64,000 bases of DNA, taken from a bacterium. GTDB lineage: Bacteria; Bacillota; Clostridia; Lachnospirales; Lachnospiraceae. The stretch is from NCBI GenBank assembly GCA_023663725.1, contig JAMPGX010000004.1:116670-180669 (forward strand), given 5' to 3'. The translations under genes and the position numbers were made by a program. The notes under the pieces are model-generated. The model worked only from the letters and a program-made list of their open reading frames with translations. It ran no database searches and had not been told where the DNA came from. Positions 25,787-34,176 of this stretch are shown piece by piece (positions within the stretch are counted from its first letter, which is position 1; each line of letters starts with the position of its first letter).

Positions 25787-27781
25787 ATGAACATTTTTTT
25801 CTGTTGTACCAGTATGGCGCATTTGTTTACAGCTGCATATATTGCTGAAAAATATCATAAGCAAGCTTCCAGAAAATATTTGATTCTGCTAAGCCAGATG
25901 AAAGAAATGATAAAATTGATTCCAAATATTATGCGGGCAGAGGTTTGGAATGATATTAGAGTGATTGACAATGAGGCCAAAGAGATTGCCTTTATTCAAG
26001 AGCAAATCGAGGCGCTCTTAAGAGAAGATAAAAGCAAATTCTATCTATTCGGTTTTGAAAATGTCAGTTTTTCGATTGTACACATGTCATCACGAGACGA
26101 TATGGTGGCCTATGTGGATGATGGCGGAATGAGCTATAATTTTCGAGAAGGGCTTCGAAAAACCTATCATAAGGAACTATTTGCAGATAGAGAGTTTCCG
26201 GTGGAAAAGATTCAAGAGTTATGGCTGACAGAGCCCAAGATGCTGGTGGATGATTTTGGGGCAATCTGCAGGGAGCTACAAATAGGCGTTGATTTGCATA
26301 ACAAAACGTTTTATGGGGACTTTCTCAATAAACTCAAAATTATTTTTGACATTCATGACGTGCATGAATCGGACTATAATATTGTATATTTTGATACCTA
26401 TTTGGCTTCGATAGGTTGGATTTCCATAGAATTTGAAGAATTTATGCTGCAAGAAATAGTAGGGCTCGTAGGGAATTCCAGAATAGCAATGAAGGCACAC
26501 CCCAATGAAACGTATTGGGAAAAATATTCTAAGCTTAATTTATCACTGTTGGAGAATAGTATTGTTCCGTGGGAGGTGACAGCTCTACTTCAGAATAAGG
26601 TATCGACAGGACTGCGGATATATATGACCAATGTATCATCTGTAGTACTAAAGCAAAGACTTGTGTTGGGCGATAATGAGTCATATATCATCTTTCTATA
26701 TCGTATCTATGAAAAATATTGCCCTGGCTTAAAAGATAAATTAGAGACGGCATCTGTAGACAGATATATGGAGGTTACGGGGGATAATAGAATGTTTTTT
26801 CCTCAGGATTTTGAGGAATTGAGGAAAGTATTGGAGCAAATAGGCTTTAAAAAGCCTGATGAGGGAGATGTTAAACGGGAGGCAGAGGAATTTTTCATAG
26901 AAAAATATTGGGATTTGTGGAAAGAGACGCCAAGTCACTTTAATTTTTCGACTATTTATTATAAAGGCAAAGAAAAAAAGTTACCGATAGTTTTAAACAG
27001 CAGATCGCTGAAGGTATCTTTGGAATTTGATTTGCAGACGGCAGAGAATACAACCTATAAAACAGAAGGAGTTGGCCTGTTTTGGTATGTATTAAGAGGA
27101 ATTGCGGTTAGAGTACGCATCGAACATATTGTTTATGAAAGTGAGGGAGGAAAAAAGCGGGATATCACCATTAATGAAATTTCTCAAATAGGAGAAAAAG
27201 ATGAAAGGGGATATTTTGTACAGTATAATCTTGACGCTGTCTATAAGCTTCCGATTGTAGATTGGGACATTACAAAAATAACGATTGATGCAGAGATATG
27301 TGTTTTAGATACATATGAGGAAGTAGGTAATGTTTTCAGAGAAAGAATGCGGGTAGACAGTGAAGACAAGGTAGGATTGTTGAAGAAATTAGAAGAGGAG
27401 CAGAGAACTGTCAGGAAATTGCTGGATGATATTGAGGTTAGAGACAAAGTATGTGAGCAATCAAAGTGCGATATAGAAGACAGGGACAAAATATGTGAGC
27501 AATTGATGAGAGATATAGAAGACAGGGACAAAGTATGTGAGCAATTGATGAGAGATATAGAAGATAGAGATAGTATACATAATCACTTAGTAAGAGATAT
27601 AGAGGACAGGGATGCAGTACTGAGACAATTGCTGGATGACATAAGTGGACGGGACTCTTTGATAAGGCAGCTAGAGGAAGATAAGAGAGGGAAAGAACAG
27701 TATATATCTGACCTGGAGGGAAGGATTACAGATTTTCAGAATAGTTTCTGGGGGCGCATATATGGCAAGTGTAAGCGTTAA
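25787..27781 (+). CDS. Sialyltransferase-like GT-B enzyme with C-terminal coiled-coil repeats
   Basis: The 664 residues are not a close match to any family I know, but carry the three hallmarks of bacterial GT-B sialyltransferases in order. There is an N-terminal MNIFFCCTSMAHLFTAAYI strand, a DDG motif (111-113, in YVDDGGMSY), an HP motif (H238-P239, in MKAHPNE) and an SS motif (S284-S285, in YMTNVSSVVL). Residues 390-520 form a beta-rich domain. From 548 a 14-residue repeat (DIEDRDKVCEQLMR type) occurs six times and predicts a coiled coil, followed by a basic end. The next transcription unit makes a CMP-nonulosonate, which makes this the best candidate for its transferase. Confidence 0.6.
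   Translation: MNIFFCCTSMAHLFTAAYIAEKYHKQASRKYLILLSQMKEMIKLIPNIMRAEVWNDIRVIDNEAKEIAFIQEQIEALLREDKSKFYLFGFENVSFSIVHMSSRDDMVAYVDDGGMSYNFREGLRKTYHKELFADREFPVEKIQELWLTEPKMLVDDFGAICRELQIGVDLHNKTFYGDFLNKLKIIFDIHDVHESDYNIVYFDTYLASIGWISIEFEEFMLQEIVGLVGNSRIAMKAHPNETYWEKYSKLNLSLLENSIVPWEVTALLQNKVSTGLRIYMTNVSSVVLKQRLVLGDNESYIIFLYRIYEKYCPGLKDKLETASVDRYMEVTGDNRMFFPQDFEELRKVLEQIGFKKPDEGDVKREAEEFFIEKYWDLWKETPSHFNFSTIYYKGKEKKLPIVLNSRSLKVSLEFDLQTAENTTYKTEGVGLFWYVLRGIAVRVRIEHIVYESEGGKKRDITINEISQIGEKDERGYFVQYNLDAVYKLPIVDWDITKITIDAEICVLDTYEEVGNVFRERMRVDSEDKVGLLKKLEEEQRTVRKLLDDIEVRDKVCEQSKCDIEDRDKICEQLMRDIEDRDKVCEQLMRDIEDRDSIHNHLVRDIEDRDAVLRQLLDDISGRDSLIRQLEEDKRGKEQYISDLEGRITDFQNSFWGRIYGKCKR
27428..27679 (+). repeat. 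Six 42-base tandem repeats coding a coiled coil
   Basis: Units begin at 27428, 27470, 27512, 27554, 27596 and 27638, each starting GAYATAGARGAC or close to it. Units 2 and 3 are nearly identical; the outer ones are diverged. Each codes 14 residues, two heptads, so unit gain or loss keeps both frame and coiled-coil register. Confidence 0.9.
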
Positions 27782-27890
27782 ATTGAGATATTAGCTGCTG
27801 TGGCCCAAGATTTGGCTCCAATATCTCTGATGATAATATTTGTTATTTCATGTTGATGGAAGAGGGTATAGATACTCGCGTACAAATAGA

Positions 27891-27923
27891 TGAGACTGAC
27901 CGAATGGTTGGTCTCATTTTTTT
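27891..27923 (+). terminator. Rho-independent terminator after the sialyltransferase-like gene
   Basis: TGAGACTGACC (27891-27901) pairs with GGTTGGTCTCA (27906-27916), using two G-U pairs and a GAAT loop, and is followed by TTTTTTT. It is one of the clearest terminators in the window and separates the upstream genes from the nonulosonate unit. Confidence 0.85.
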
Positions 27924-27932
27924 ATGTTTTTC

Positions 27933-27961
27933 TTGCAGATTCGCCCCTTTTACTATATAAT
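27933..27961 (+). promoter_or_regulatory. Promoter of the nonulosonate transcription unit
   Basis: TTGCAG (27933-27938), exactly 17 bases, then a perfect TATAAT (27956-27961), starting ten bases after the terminator T run. The ATG of the first gene is at 28054. The region from the -35 box through about 25 bases past the -10 box resembles the region at 35047-35095. Confidence 0.7.
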
Positions 27962-28053
27962 GAAGAAATAAATACTGTAAATTTGTTATATAGATATCAA
28001 AAGAATTTGCATTCTCCCAGATAATGGTTGATAGGGGCGGGAAGGATATAGAT

Positions 28054-29472
28054 ATGAATATAAAAGCAATGTCATGTACGCCCAATACTACACTGCGGGA
28101 AGTATTGGAAATTATTGATAGGACTGCCAAGGGGATTGCTTTTGTCACAGATTCTGCAGAAAAGTTGGTAGGTGTAGTGACGGATGGTGATATTCGGCGA
28201 GGACTTATTTACAAAAATATCTCTCTCAACAGTCCGATCAGTCTATGCATGAATACAGAGTTTATATATGCATTTACTACAGATGACATAGATGAGATTG
28301 CAAAACGGTTTGACAGAAAAATCGCGTATATCCCTATTTTAGATGATGCGGCACGGTTGATTGACTGTTATGAGTGTAAAATGTCTGTAAATATTCCTAT
28401 TGCGAGACCGGAGCTTGGTGGGAATGAGTTAAAATACTTAACAGATGCGTTTGTGTCTACCTGGATCTCAAGTACGGGAAAATACATAAATCAATTTGAG
28501 GAAAAGTTCTCATCATATTGTGGAACTACATATGGAGTGGCGGTATCTAACGGGACTACAGCGTTGCATTTAGCGCTGGCAGCATTAGGAATCAAGGAAG
28601 GGGACGAAGTGATCGTTCCAGACCTGACTTTTGCAGCAACAATTAATGCAGTACTGTATACCGGAGCCACCCCGGTAATCGTGGATATTGAAGAGGACAG
28701 CTGGTGCATTGATCCAAGCGAAATTGAAAAGGCTATCAATTCCAGAACGAAAGCGATTATTCCTGTACATTTATATGGACAACCATGTGATATGGACAGA
28801 ATCATGGAGATAGCAGAAAAGAATAATTTATATGTGATTGAAGATTGTGCAGAGGCACATGGAGCGGAATACAAAGAAAAAAGGGTCGGCGGTTTTGGAA
28901 CCATAGGATGTTTTTCTTTTTACGCAAATAAAGTGATTACTACCGGAGAGGGAGGAATGTGCCTTACGAATGACGCTGCGCTTAATGAACGAATGCGTTT
29001 ACTCAGGGATCATGGGATGAGTAAGCAACGTAAATATTACCATGCCATGGTAGGCTACAATTACCGGATGACCAATATGCAGGCTGCGATTGGCGTCGCT
29101 CAGTTAGAGAGAATAGAGGAGATGCATAGATGGAGAAATGGGTTGGAGGAAAAGTACAGGGCGGCAATTAGGGCGATTAAAGACATAGAGATGCAGAGAA
29201 ACGATCTGCCGAATCGAAAGAAAGCAACATGGCTGATTTCAGCGCTTATGCCAGAAGAAAAGCGAGAACAATTTATCGAAAGAATGAAGGAAAAAGGCAT
29301 TGACATTAGACCCTTTTTTATTCCGCTTAGTCATATGGAGATCTATGAGAAGTATGCTTTTTCAAACGCAGTAAGCACAAGAATTTCACGTCGAGGGATT
29401 AATTTCCCGACAATAAGTACTGTGACAGAAAGTACAATTCAGATAATAACACAAGCGTTAGGAGAAATATGA
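28054..29472 (+). CDS. PLP-dependent sugar aminotransferase (DegT/PseC/LegC family) with N-terminal CBS pair
   Basis: The 472 residues consist of a CBS-domain pair (about 1-115; GIAFVTDSAEKLVGVVTDGD is typical) and a complete DegT/DnrJ/EryC1/StrS aminotransferase (about 120-472). The latter has SSTGKYINQFEE, VSNGTTALHLAL, VIEDCAEAHGA and FYANKVITTGEGG with the PLP lysine at 293. It should put an amino group on a 4-keto sugar nucleotide, the PseC/LegC step. The CBS part may sense a nucleotide and regulate flux. CBS domains are known on the guanylyltransferase PtmE of legionaminate clusters; on the aminotransferase this is unusual. The ATG at 28054 has GGAAGGATATAGAT upstream; an ATG at 28024 is less likely. 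Confidence 0.88.
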   Translation: MNIKAMSCTPNTTLREVLEIIDRTAKGIAFVTDSAEKLVGVVTDGDIRRGLIYKNISLNSPISLCMNTEFIYAFTTDDIDEIAKRFDRKIAYIPILDDAARLIDCYECKMSVNIPIARPELGGNELKYLTDAFVSTWISSTGKYINQFEEKFSSYCGTTYGVAVSNGTTALHLALAALGIKEGDEVIVPDLTFAATINAVLYTGATPVIVDIEEDSWCIDPSEIEKAINSRTKAIIPVHLYGQPCDMDRIMEIAEKNNLYVIEDCAEAHGAEYKEKRVGGFGTIGCFSFYANKVITTGEGGMCLTNDAALNERMRLLRDHGMSKQRKYYHAMVGYNYRMTNMQAAIGVAQLERIEEMHRWRNGLEEKYRAAIRAIKDIEMQRNDLPNRKKATWLISALMPEEKREQFIERMKEKGIDIRPFFIPLSHMEIYEKYAFSNAVSTRISRRGINFPTISTVTESTIQIITQALGEI

Positions 29473-29473
29473 T

Positions 29474-30451
29474 ATGAATAAAAGGCAATCTCCGTTTCTG
29501 GATATCTATAAGAGCTGCAATAGAGGGGAAAATGGTCAAAAATACTCTTGTGCATTGGAAATGAAAACACCAGTGTGTATAGATGTGGAATTGACAAATA
29601 ATTGTAATCTAAATTGCTACATGTGTCCCGTTGGAACAGGAGCAATGAGACGTGAAAAAGGTTTCATTTCCATGGAAACTGTCGAGCGCATTTGTGCGGA
29701 ACTGGCGCGGGAGAAGGATATTTTAGGCGTCAGATTGATTAGATGGGGAGAGCCAACGCTACATCCACAATTTATAGATATTATCAAAAGATTTAAGGAT
29801 ACAGGGAAGAAGGTACATTTTAATACAAATGGTATACTGATTACGCAAGAGCAAATAGAAAAAATTGTCGCGTATGAGATTGATAGCGTGAAGTTTTCGT
29901 TTCAGGGAGTTGACAGGTATACCTACGAGGAGATGCGGCATGGCAGCTCGTGGGATATAATAATGGACAGGGTGCGGATGCTTCATGAAATACGCGGAGA
30001 TAGAGAGTTCCCGTTTATTCAAATATCTACCACTACTACCTATGAGACAGATGAGCAGATAGAAAATTTTAAAAAAGAAATGGAGCCATATTGTGATAGT
30101 TGCAGTGTGGGACGCACAAAGCTGTCACATCTGGAAGTGGAGAAGATGAATCTCTCAGAGGAAGGTAAGCAAAGGTTTTTACGGCTTCTACAGATGGAAT
30201 CGTTGGAAAAACGCCATTTGCACAGCTGTCCAGAGGTGTTTAACAAGTTGTCAGTCAACTGGGATGGAACGGTCACGGCCTGCACATCAGATTACGACAA
30301 CGAAATGAAGCTAGGAAGTATTTGGGAGTATTCTCTTGCAGAGCTTTATCACAGTGAACGTTTAGACAAAATCAGAAAAGAGATTTTGGCAGAGAGATAT
30401 GATGAAATGGAACCTTGTAAGAATTGTTTTGAGTATATCAAATTAACCTAA
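29474..30451 (+). CDS. Radical SAM enzyme with SPASM-like C-terminal cysteines (1 of 2)
   Basis: The 325 residues have the radical SAM cluster motif C44-NLN-C48-YM-C51, preceded by the strand PVCIDVELTNN. RLIRWGEPTLHP (the GGE-like SAM motif) and HFNTNGIL follow. The C-terminal part contains CPEVFNKLSVNWDGTVTACTS and CKNCFEY, the cysteine arrangement of SPASM domains that bind further Fe-S clusters. It starts two bases after the aminotransferase gene. Possible roles are radical dehydration, deamination or epimerisation of an amino sugar; the sequence does not tell which. Confidence 0.88.
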   Translation: MNKRQSPFLDIYKSCNRGENGQKYSCALEMKTPVCIDVELTNNCNLNCYMCPVGTGAMRREKGFISMETVERICAELAREKDILGVRLIRWGEPTLHPQFIDIIKRFKDTGKKVHFNTNGILITQEQIEKIVAYEIDSVKFSFQGVDRYTYEEMRHGSSWDIIMDRVRMLHEIRGDREFPFIQISTTTTYETDEQIENFKKEMEPYCDSCSVGRTKLSHLEVEKMNLSEEGKQRFLRLLQMESLEKRHLHSCPEVFNKLSVNWDGTVTACTSDYDNEMKLGSIWEYSLAELYHSERLDKIRKEILAERYDEMEPCKNCFEYIKLT

Positions 30452-30474
30452 AGATTAAAGAAGGGAGAGTATTG

Positions 30475-31518
30475 ATGAAACAAAAAGTAAATATCACAAT
30501 TAACCCTACACATCCAGATTCCTTAGAAATTAATGGCGGAATTTATGAAAAGTGGAGGGCAAACAGAGCAAAGGATTATGATATTTACCGGAAAAAGTGG
30601 GAGAATAATCCTTTCGATTTTACAGTGGAGAAGTATCCGCTTAATTTGGATATAGAGCCTACAAATCTATGTAACTTGAAGTGCCCTATGTGTCCCAGAA
30701 CTTTGGCGCTTAAACAGGATAAGGATAGTTTAGGGAAGGGGGAGGTGATGCCCTTCTCCATGTACCAGAAGTTGCTAGATGAGGTGTCTGATGAAAATGG
30801 CTGTAATGTATATGCCATAAAGTTGACCCATCGGGGCGAGCCTTTAATCAATTCTGATCTTCCTAAAATGATCGCGTATGCAAAGGAAAAGGGTGCAATT
30901 GATGTTATGACGAATACAAATGCCACCCTGCTTAATTCCAAATTATCAGAAGAAATTTTAGATGCAGGAATTGATAGAATGCTCTTCTCCTTTGACGCTG
31001 CTTCTAAAGAGAAATATGAGGCTATAAGAATCGGAGCTGTCTACGAAGAGGTCCTTGAAAATATAAGAGAGTTTGTCGCTTTGAGGAATAAGAAAAAAGC
31101 ATGGAATACTTTGGTGCGAGTTACAATGGTCATGAATGATGAGACATTGGATGAAATAGAGGCATATAAAAGACTCTTTTCTGGTGTTGCAGATGTTATT
31201 GGCTTTAACCGCTTGCTGAAGGAACCGCAATTTGTATCTGAATGCGAGGTGAAGATTGACGGAAAGGTTAAGAATGTTAACCAATGCTTATTTGCCTGCA
31301 GTCAGCTCTGGCAAAGGCTGATTATAAACAGTGATGGCAATGTGGAGGTCTGCTGCCCTAACTTTAAAGAAGAATATGTGATTGGCAATGTCAGAGATAG
31401 CAGTATTGAAGAGCTTTGGCATTGTGATAAACTGAATGCAATTAGAGAGTTACATAAAAATGGTGAATGGCATAAAATTCCCATGTGCAGGAAATGCAAT
31501 GTGGCGTGGATGAATTAA
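30475..31518 (+). CDS. Radical SAM enzyme with SPASM-like C-terminal cysteines (2 of 2)
   Basis: The 347 residues carry C66-NLK-C70-PM-C73 after NLDIEPTN, then IKLTHRGEPLINSDLP and DVMTNTNATLLN. The end has CSQLWQRLIINSDGNVEVCC, then CRKCNVAW, again SPASM-like. It is related to, but clearly different from, the enzyme just upstream (gap 23 bases). The in-frame TTG at 30472 is skipped in favour of the ATG at 30475, behind GAAGGGAGAGT. Two successive radical SAM enzymes inside a nonulosonate operon suggest unusual chemistry on the sugar precursor. Confidence 0.88.
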   Translation: MKQKVNITINPTHPDSLEINGGIYEKWRANRAKDYDIYRKKWENNPFDFTVEKYPLNLDIEPTNLCNLKCPMCPRTLALKQDKDSLGKGEVMPFSMYQKLLDEVSDENGCNVYAIKLTHRGEPLINSDLPKMIAYAKEKGAIDVMTNTNATLLNSKLSEEILDAGIDRMLFSFDAASKEKYEAIRIGAVYEEVLENIREFVALRNKKKAWNTLVRVTMVMNDETLDEIEAYKRLFSGVADVIGFNRLLKEPQFVSECEVKIDGKVKNVNQCLFACSQLWQRLIINSDGNVEVCCPNFKEEYVIGNVRDSSIEELWHCDKLNAIRELHKNGEWHKIPMCRKCNVAWMN

Positions 31519-31531
31519 GGGAGTTGATTAT

Positions 31532-32581
31532 ATGAATTTTACTTCTCAGATAAGAATAGGCACAAAAGAGGTGTCCGAATCAGGAAAGGTTTTTGTCATT
31601 GCGGAGGCAGGGGTAAATCATGGTGGAGATATGGCGCTTGCTAAAGAGATGATAGATGTGGCTGCTGAAGCGGGTGCAGATGCAGTTAAATTTCAAAATT
31701 TTAAGGCACATGGGCTGATCTTGCAAGGCGTGGATAAAGCGCCCTACCAAAAAAAGACAAGTGCTGCCAGTGAAACACAATACGATATGTTGAGACGCCT
31801 TGAAGTGAAGTATAGCGAAAATATTATGCTTCAGAAATACTGTGAGCGGAGGGGAATCCTCTTTTTATCTACACCCTTTGAGGAAGAAAGTTTGCACGAA
31901 TTATGTGATATGGACATTCCTGCTATTAAGATTGCGGCAACAGATATTACCAATATACAATTTTTACGGCAGGTGGCAAGGAAAGGGAAACCGATCATCC
32001 TTTCTGCGGGAATGTGTTATTTGGAGGAAATTTCCAAGGCGCTTGAAGCGATTAGTGAGTTTAATCGAGATGTTATTTTGCTGCAGTGTACGGCAAATTA
32101 TCCAATCAGGGATTTTGAGGTGAATCTTAGGGTAATCAGGACTTTGCAAAAAGAATTTAATATTTTAACCGGATATTCAGACCATTCGGTTGGAATAGGC
32201 GCGGCGCCTTATGCTGTTGCAGCTGGAGCTCGATTGATTGAAAAGCATTTTACATTGAGTCGGAAACTGGAAGGACCGGATCAAAAGGCATCTGTCGAAC
32301 CGGATGAACTGAGAGAAATGATTGTAAGGATCAGGCAAGTGGAAGAATTTTTGGGAAATGCAGTAAAAACGCCTACTTTGTCGGAACAATTTACAAGAAA
32401 ATCCCTGCAGAAATGCATTGTGGCGAAAAGCAGGATAAAATGTGGAGAGAGATTTACAGAGGACAATTTGACGGCAAAGAGAACGAATGGAGTGGGAATC
32501 TCCGCGATATATTTCGATGATGTGGTGGGAAAACAGGCTACTCGAGATTATGAAGTAGATGCCATAATAGAGGTGGAATAG
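31532..32581 (+). CDS. N-acetylneuraminate synthase family protein (NeuB/LegI/PseI type)
   Basis: Condenses a six-carbon (often N-acylated) sugar with phosphoenolpyruvate to give a nine-carbon ulosonic acid. The 349 residues have VFVIAEAGVNHGGDMALAKEM, the family opening, then ADAVKFQNF, FLSTPFEEESL, KPIILSAGM and LLQCTANYP. SDHSVGIGAAPYAVAAGARLIEKHFTL follows in two parts. The last 60 residues are an antifreeze-like SAF domain (SLQKCIVAKSRIKCGERFTEDNLTAKR). The family members cannot be told apart by eye, so the product (Neu5Ac-, Leg- or Pse-like) is open. It follows the second radical SAM gene by 13 bases. Confidence 0.93.
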   Translation: MNFTSQIRIGTKEVSESGKVFVIAEAGVNHGGDMALAKEMIDVAAEAGADAVKFQNFKAHGLILQGVDKAPYQKKTSAASETQYDMLRRLEVKYSENIMLQKYCERRGILFLSTPFEEESLHELCDMDIPAIKIAATDITNIQFLRQVARKGKPIILSAGMCYLEEISKALEAISEFNRDVILLQCTANYPIRDFEVNLRVIRTLQKEFNILTGYSDHSVGIGAAPYAVAAGARLIEKHFTLSRKLEGPDQKASVEPDELREMIVRIRQVEEFLGNAVKTPTLSEQFTRKSLQKCIVAKSRIKCGERFTEDNLTAKRTNGVGISAIYFDDVVGKQATRDYEVDAIIEVE

Positions 32582-33448
32582 ATGATCTATGTATCGTCGG
32601 CGTGTATAGCAAAGGAAAAAATTAATGAGATAATTGGGACATATGTTCAAAACGGGATTAAAGACATAGAATTGTCTGGAGGTACAAAATATTATCCGGA
32701 TATAGAATATGATCTAGTAGAGGGGAAGAAAAAATATGGCTTGCAATATGCCTGTCACGCATATTTTCCTCCAGCGCAGGAAGACTTTGTAGTTAATCTT
32801 GCGTCTTGCAATGATAAGATATATGATCAGTCAAGAGAGCATTATCGTAGATGCATCAAGTTATTGACGCGTTTGGAGTGTAAAACCTTATCTGTACATG
32901 CAGGTTTTTTGGTGGAGATAAACAGTGAACAGATAGGGAAAAGCCTTAACAGCGCTATTATCTATGACAAACAGGAGGCATATGACAGATTTTGCAATGC
33001 GTACCAGGAACTTGTAGCAGAGGCGCAGAAGGAACAAATAACGGTATATCTTGAAAATAACGTTATTAACGCCAGAAATTACCAAAATTTTGGTTATAAG
33101 AATTATTTCATGATGACTGACTGGAAGTCAATATGTGAAATGCGAGAGAAAATAAACTTTAATTTGCTGTTGGATCTTGGGCATTTATATGTTTCTTCTC
33201 ACACATTAATGCTGGATTACAAACAGCAGGTGAAAATGCTGTGCGATCAAGTGGAGTGGATACATATCAGTGACAATGACGGCATTACAGATCAGCATTA
33301 TCCTTTAAAAGAGGGAAGCGATATTGTTTGGGCTCTGAGTTATCTGAAGCACAAGCACCCGGAAACAAATCTTACGTTGGAAACAACGGGTGATATTTCG
33401 GGAATTCTTTCCAGCTACAATATAGTGAAGAATATGGGGGAAGTATGA
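32582..33448 (+). CDS. TIM-barrel sugar isomerase/epimerase-like protein (xylose-isomerase-like)
   Basis: The 288 residues resemble the sugar phosphate isomerase/epimerase (AP endonuclease family 2) fold. GIKDIELSGGTKYYPD, CKTLSVHAGF, ITVYLENNVI, FNLLLDLGHLYVSS and VEWIHISDNDG carry the spaced H, E, D-x-G-H and H-x-x-D metal ligands expected for the family. NLTLETTGD holds the final Glu. It starts directly after the synthase stop. In this cassette it could stand in for the missing LegG/PseG-type step by epimerising or isomerising the hexose before condensation. Confidence 0.8.
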   Translation: MIYVSSACIAKEKINEIIGTYVQNGIKDIELSGGTKYYPDIEYDLVEGKKKYGLQYACHAYFPPAQEDFVVNLASCNDKIYDQSREHYRRCIKLLTRLECKTLSVHAGFLVEINSEQIGKSLNSAIIYDKQEAYDRFCNAYQELVAEAQKEQITVYLENNVINARNYQNFGYKNYFMMTDWKSICEMREKINFNLLLDLGHLYVSSHTLMLDYKQQVKMLCDQVEWIHISDNDGITDQHYPLKEGSDIVWALSYLKHKHPETNLTLETTGDISGILSSYNIVKNMGEV

Positions 33449-34176
33449 AAGTAATTTTGTGCGGCTATAATTGGACGGGAGCGAAGGCATTAAAAATATT
33501 AAAAGATAAGGGACATGATGTCTTTGTATATACTCATAAAATGGAGAATTATTGCGTTGATGTGGAAGGAATGTGTATTCGGCAAAATATTCCATATACT
33601 TTGGAAAAAATACGATTGGATAACATGCCCTTTGTCCCTGATGTTATCTGTTCTGTCTATTATAGGTATATAATAGGAGCAGATGTGATAGAAGCAGTCC
33701 AAGGTAGAATTTTTAATTTGCATCCGGCATTGCTCCCTAAATATAGAGGATGTAGCAGCTTGACATGGGCAATGATTAACGGAGAAGAGAAAAGTGGTTT
33801 TACATATCATTATATTGATAATAATTGTGACACCGGAGATATTATTATCCAGAGAGAAGTGATGATAGAGCCATTTGACACTCAGAGTACATTGTATAAC
33901 CGCGTTATGTTTGAGGCGATGGATTACTTTTATGAAGCATTCGAGAAAGTAGTTGCAAATGCATCTGGAACACCGCAGTCAGGAGAGAGTAGCCTGTATA
34001 AGCGAGGTTGTCCACTGGGGGGAATTCTTGAAAGGGACAGCTCAGTGCCATATGCGGACAGGTTTATTCGTGCGATGATTAATCCGCCATATAAACCGGC
34101 TCAATGCGAAGGAAAATATATCTATACATTAAGCGAATTCCTGGAACTGAAGGATAGTTATGAGGGAGGACGGTAA
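33445..34176 (+). CDS. Sugar N-formyltransferase
   Basis: The 243 residues form a formyltransferase catalytic domain. FNLHPALLPKYRGCSSLTWA carries N91 and H93, and IDNNCDTGDIII carries D129, the Asn-His-Asp triad known from methionyl-tRNA and sugar N-formyltransferases that use N10-formyl-tetrahydrofolate. The protein is shorter than methionyl-tRNA formyltransferase and lacks its C-terminal tRNA-binding domain, so a sugar amine is the likely acceptor. The gene overlaps the previous stop by four bases (ATGA) and is followed with no gap by the CMP-sugar synthetase. The finished nonulosonate is therefore predicted to carry an N-formyl group. Confidence 0.88.
   Translation: MKVILCGYNWTGAKALKILKDKGHDVFVYTHKMENYCVDVEGMCIRQNIPYTLEKIRLDNMPFVPDVICSVYYRYIIGADVIEAVQGRIFNLHPALLPKYRGCSSLTWAMINGEEKSGFTYHYIDNNCDTGDIIIQREVMIEPFDTQSTLYNRVMFEAMDYFYEAFEKVVANASGTPQSGESSLYKRGCPLGGILERDSSVPYADRFIRAMINPPYKPAQCEGKYIYTLSEFLELKDSYEGGR

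Noticed and set aside
27428-27679. Possible CRISPR-like array of regular repeats
   Set aside because: Units are directly adjacent with no spacers and stay in the reading frame; they code a coiled coil.
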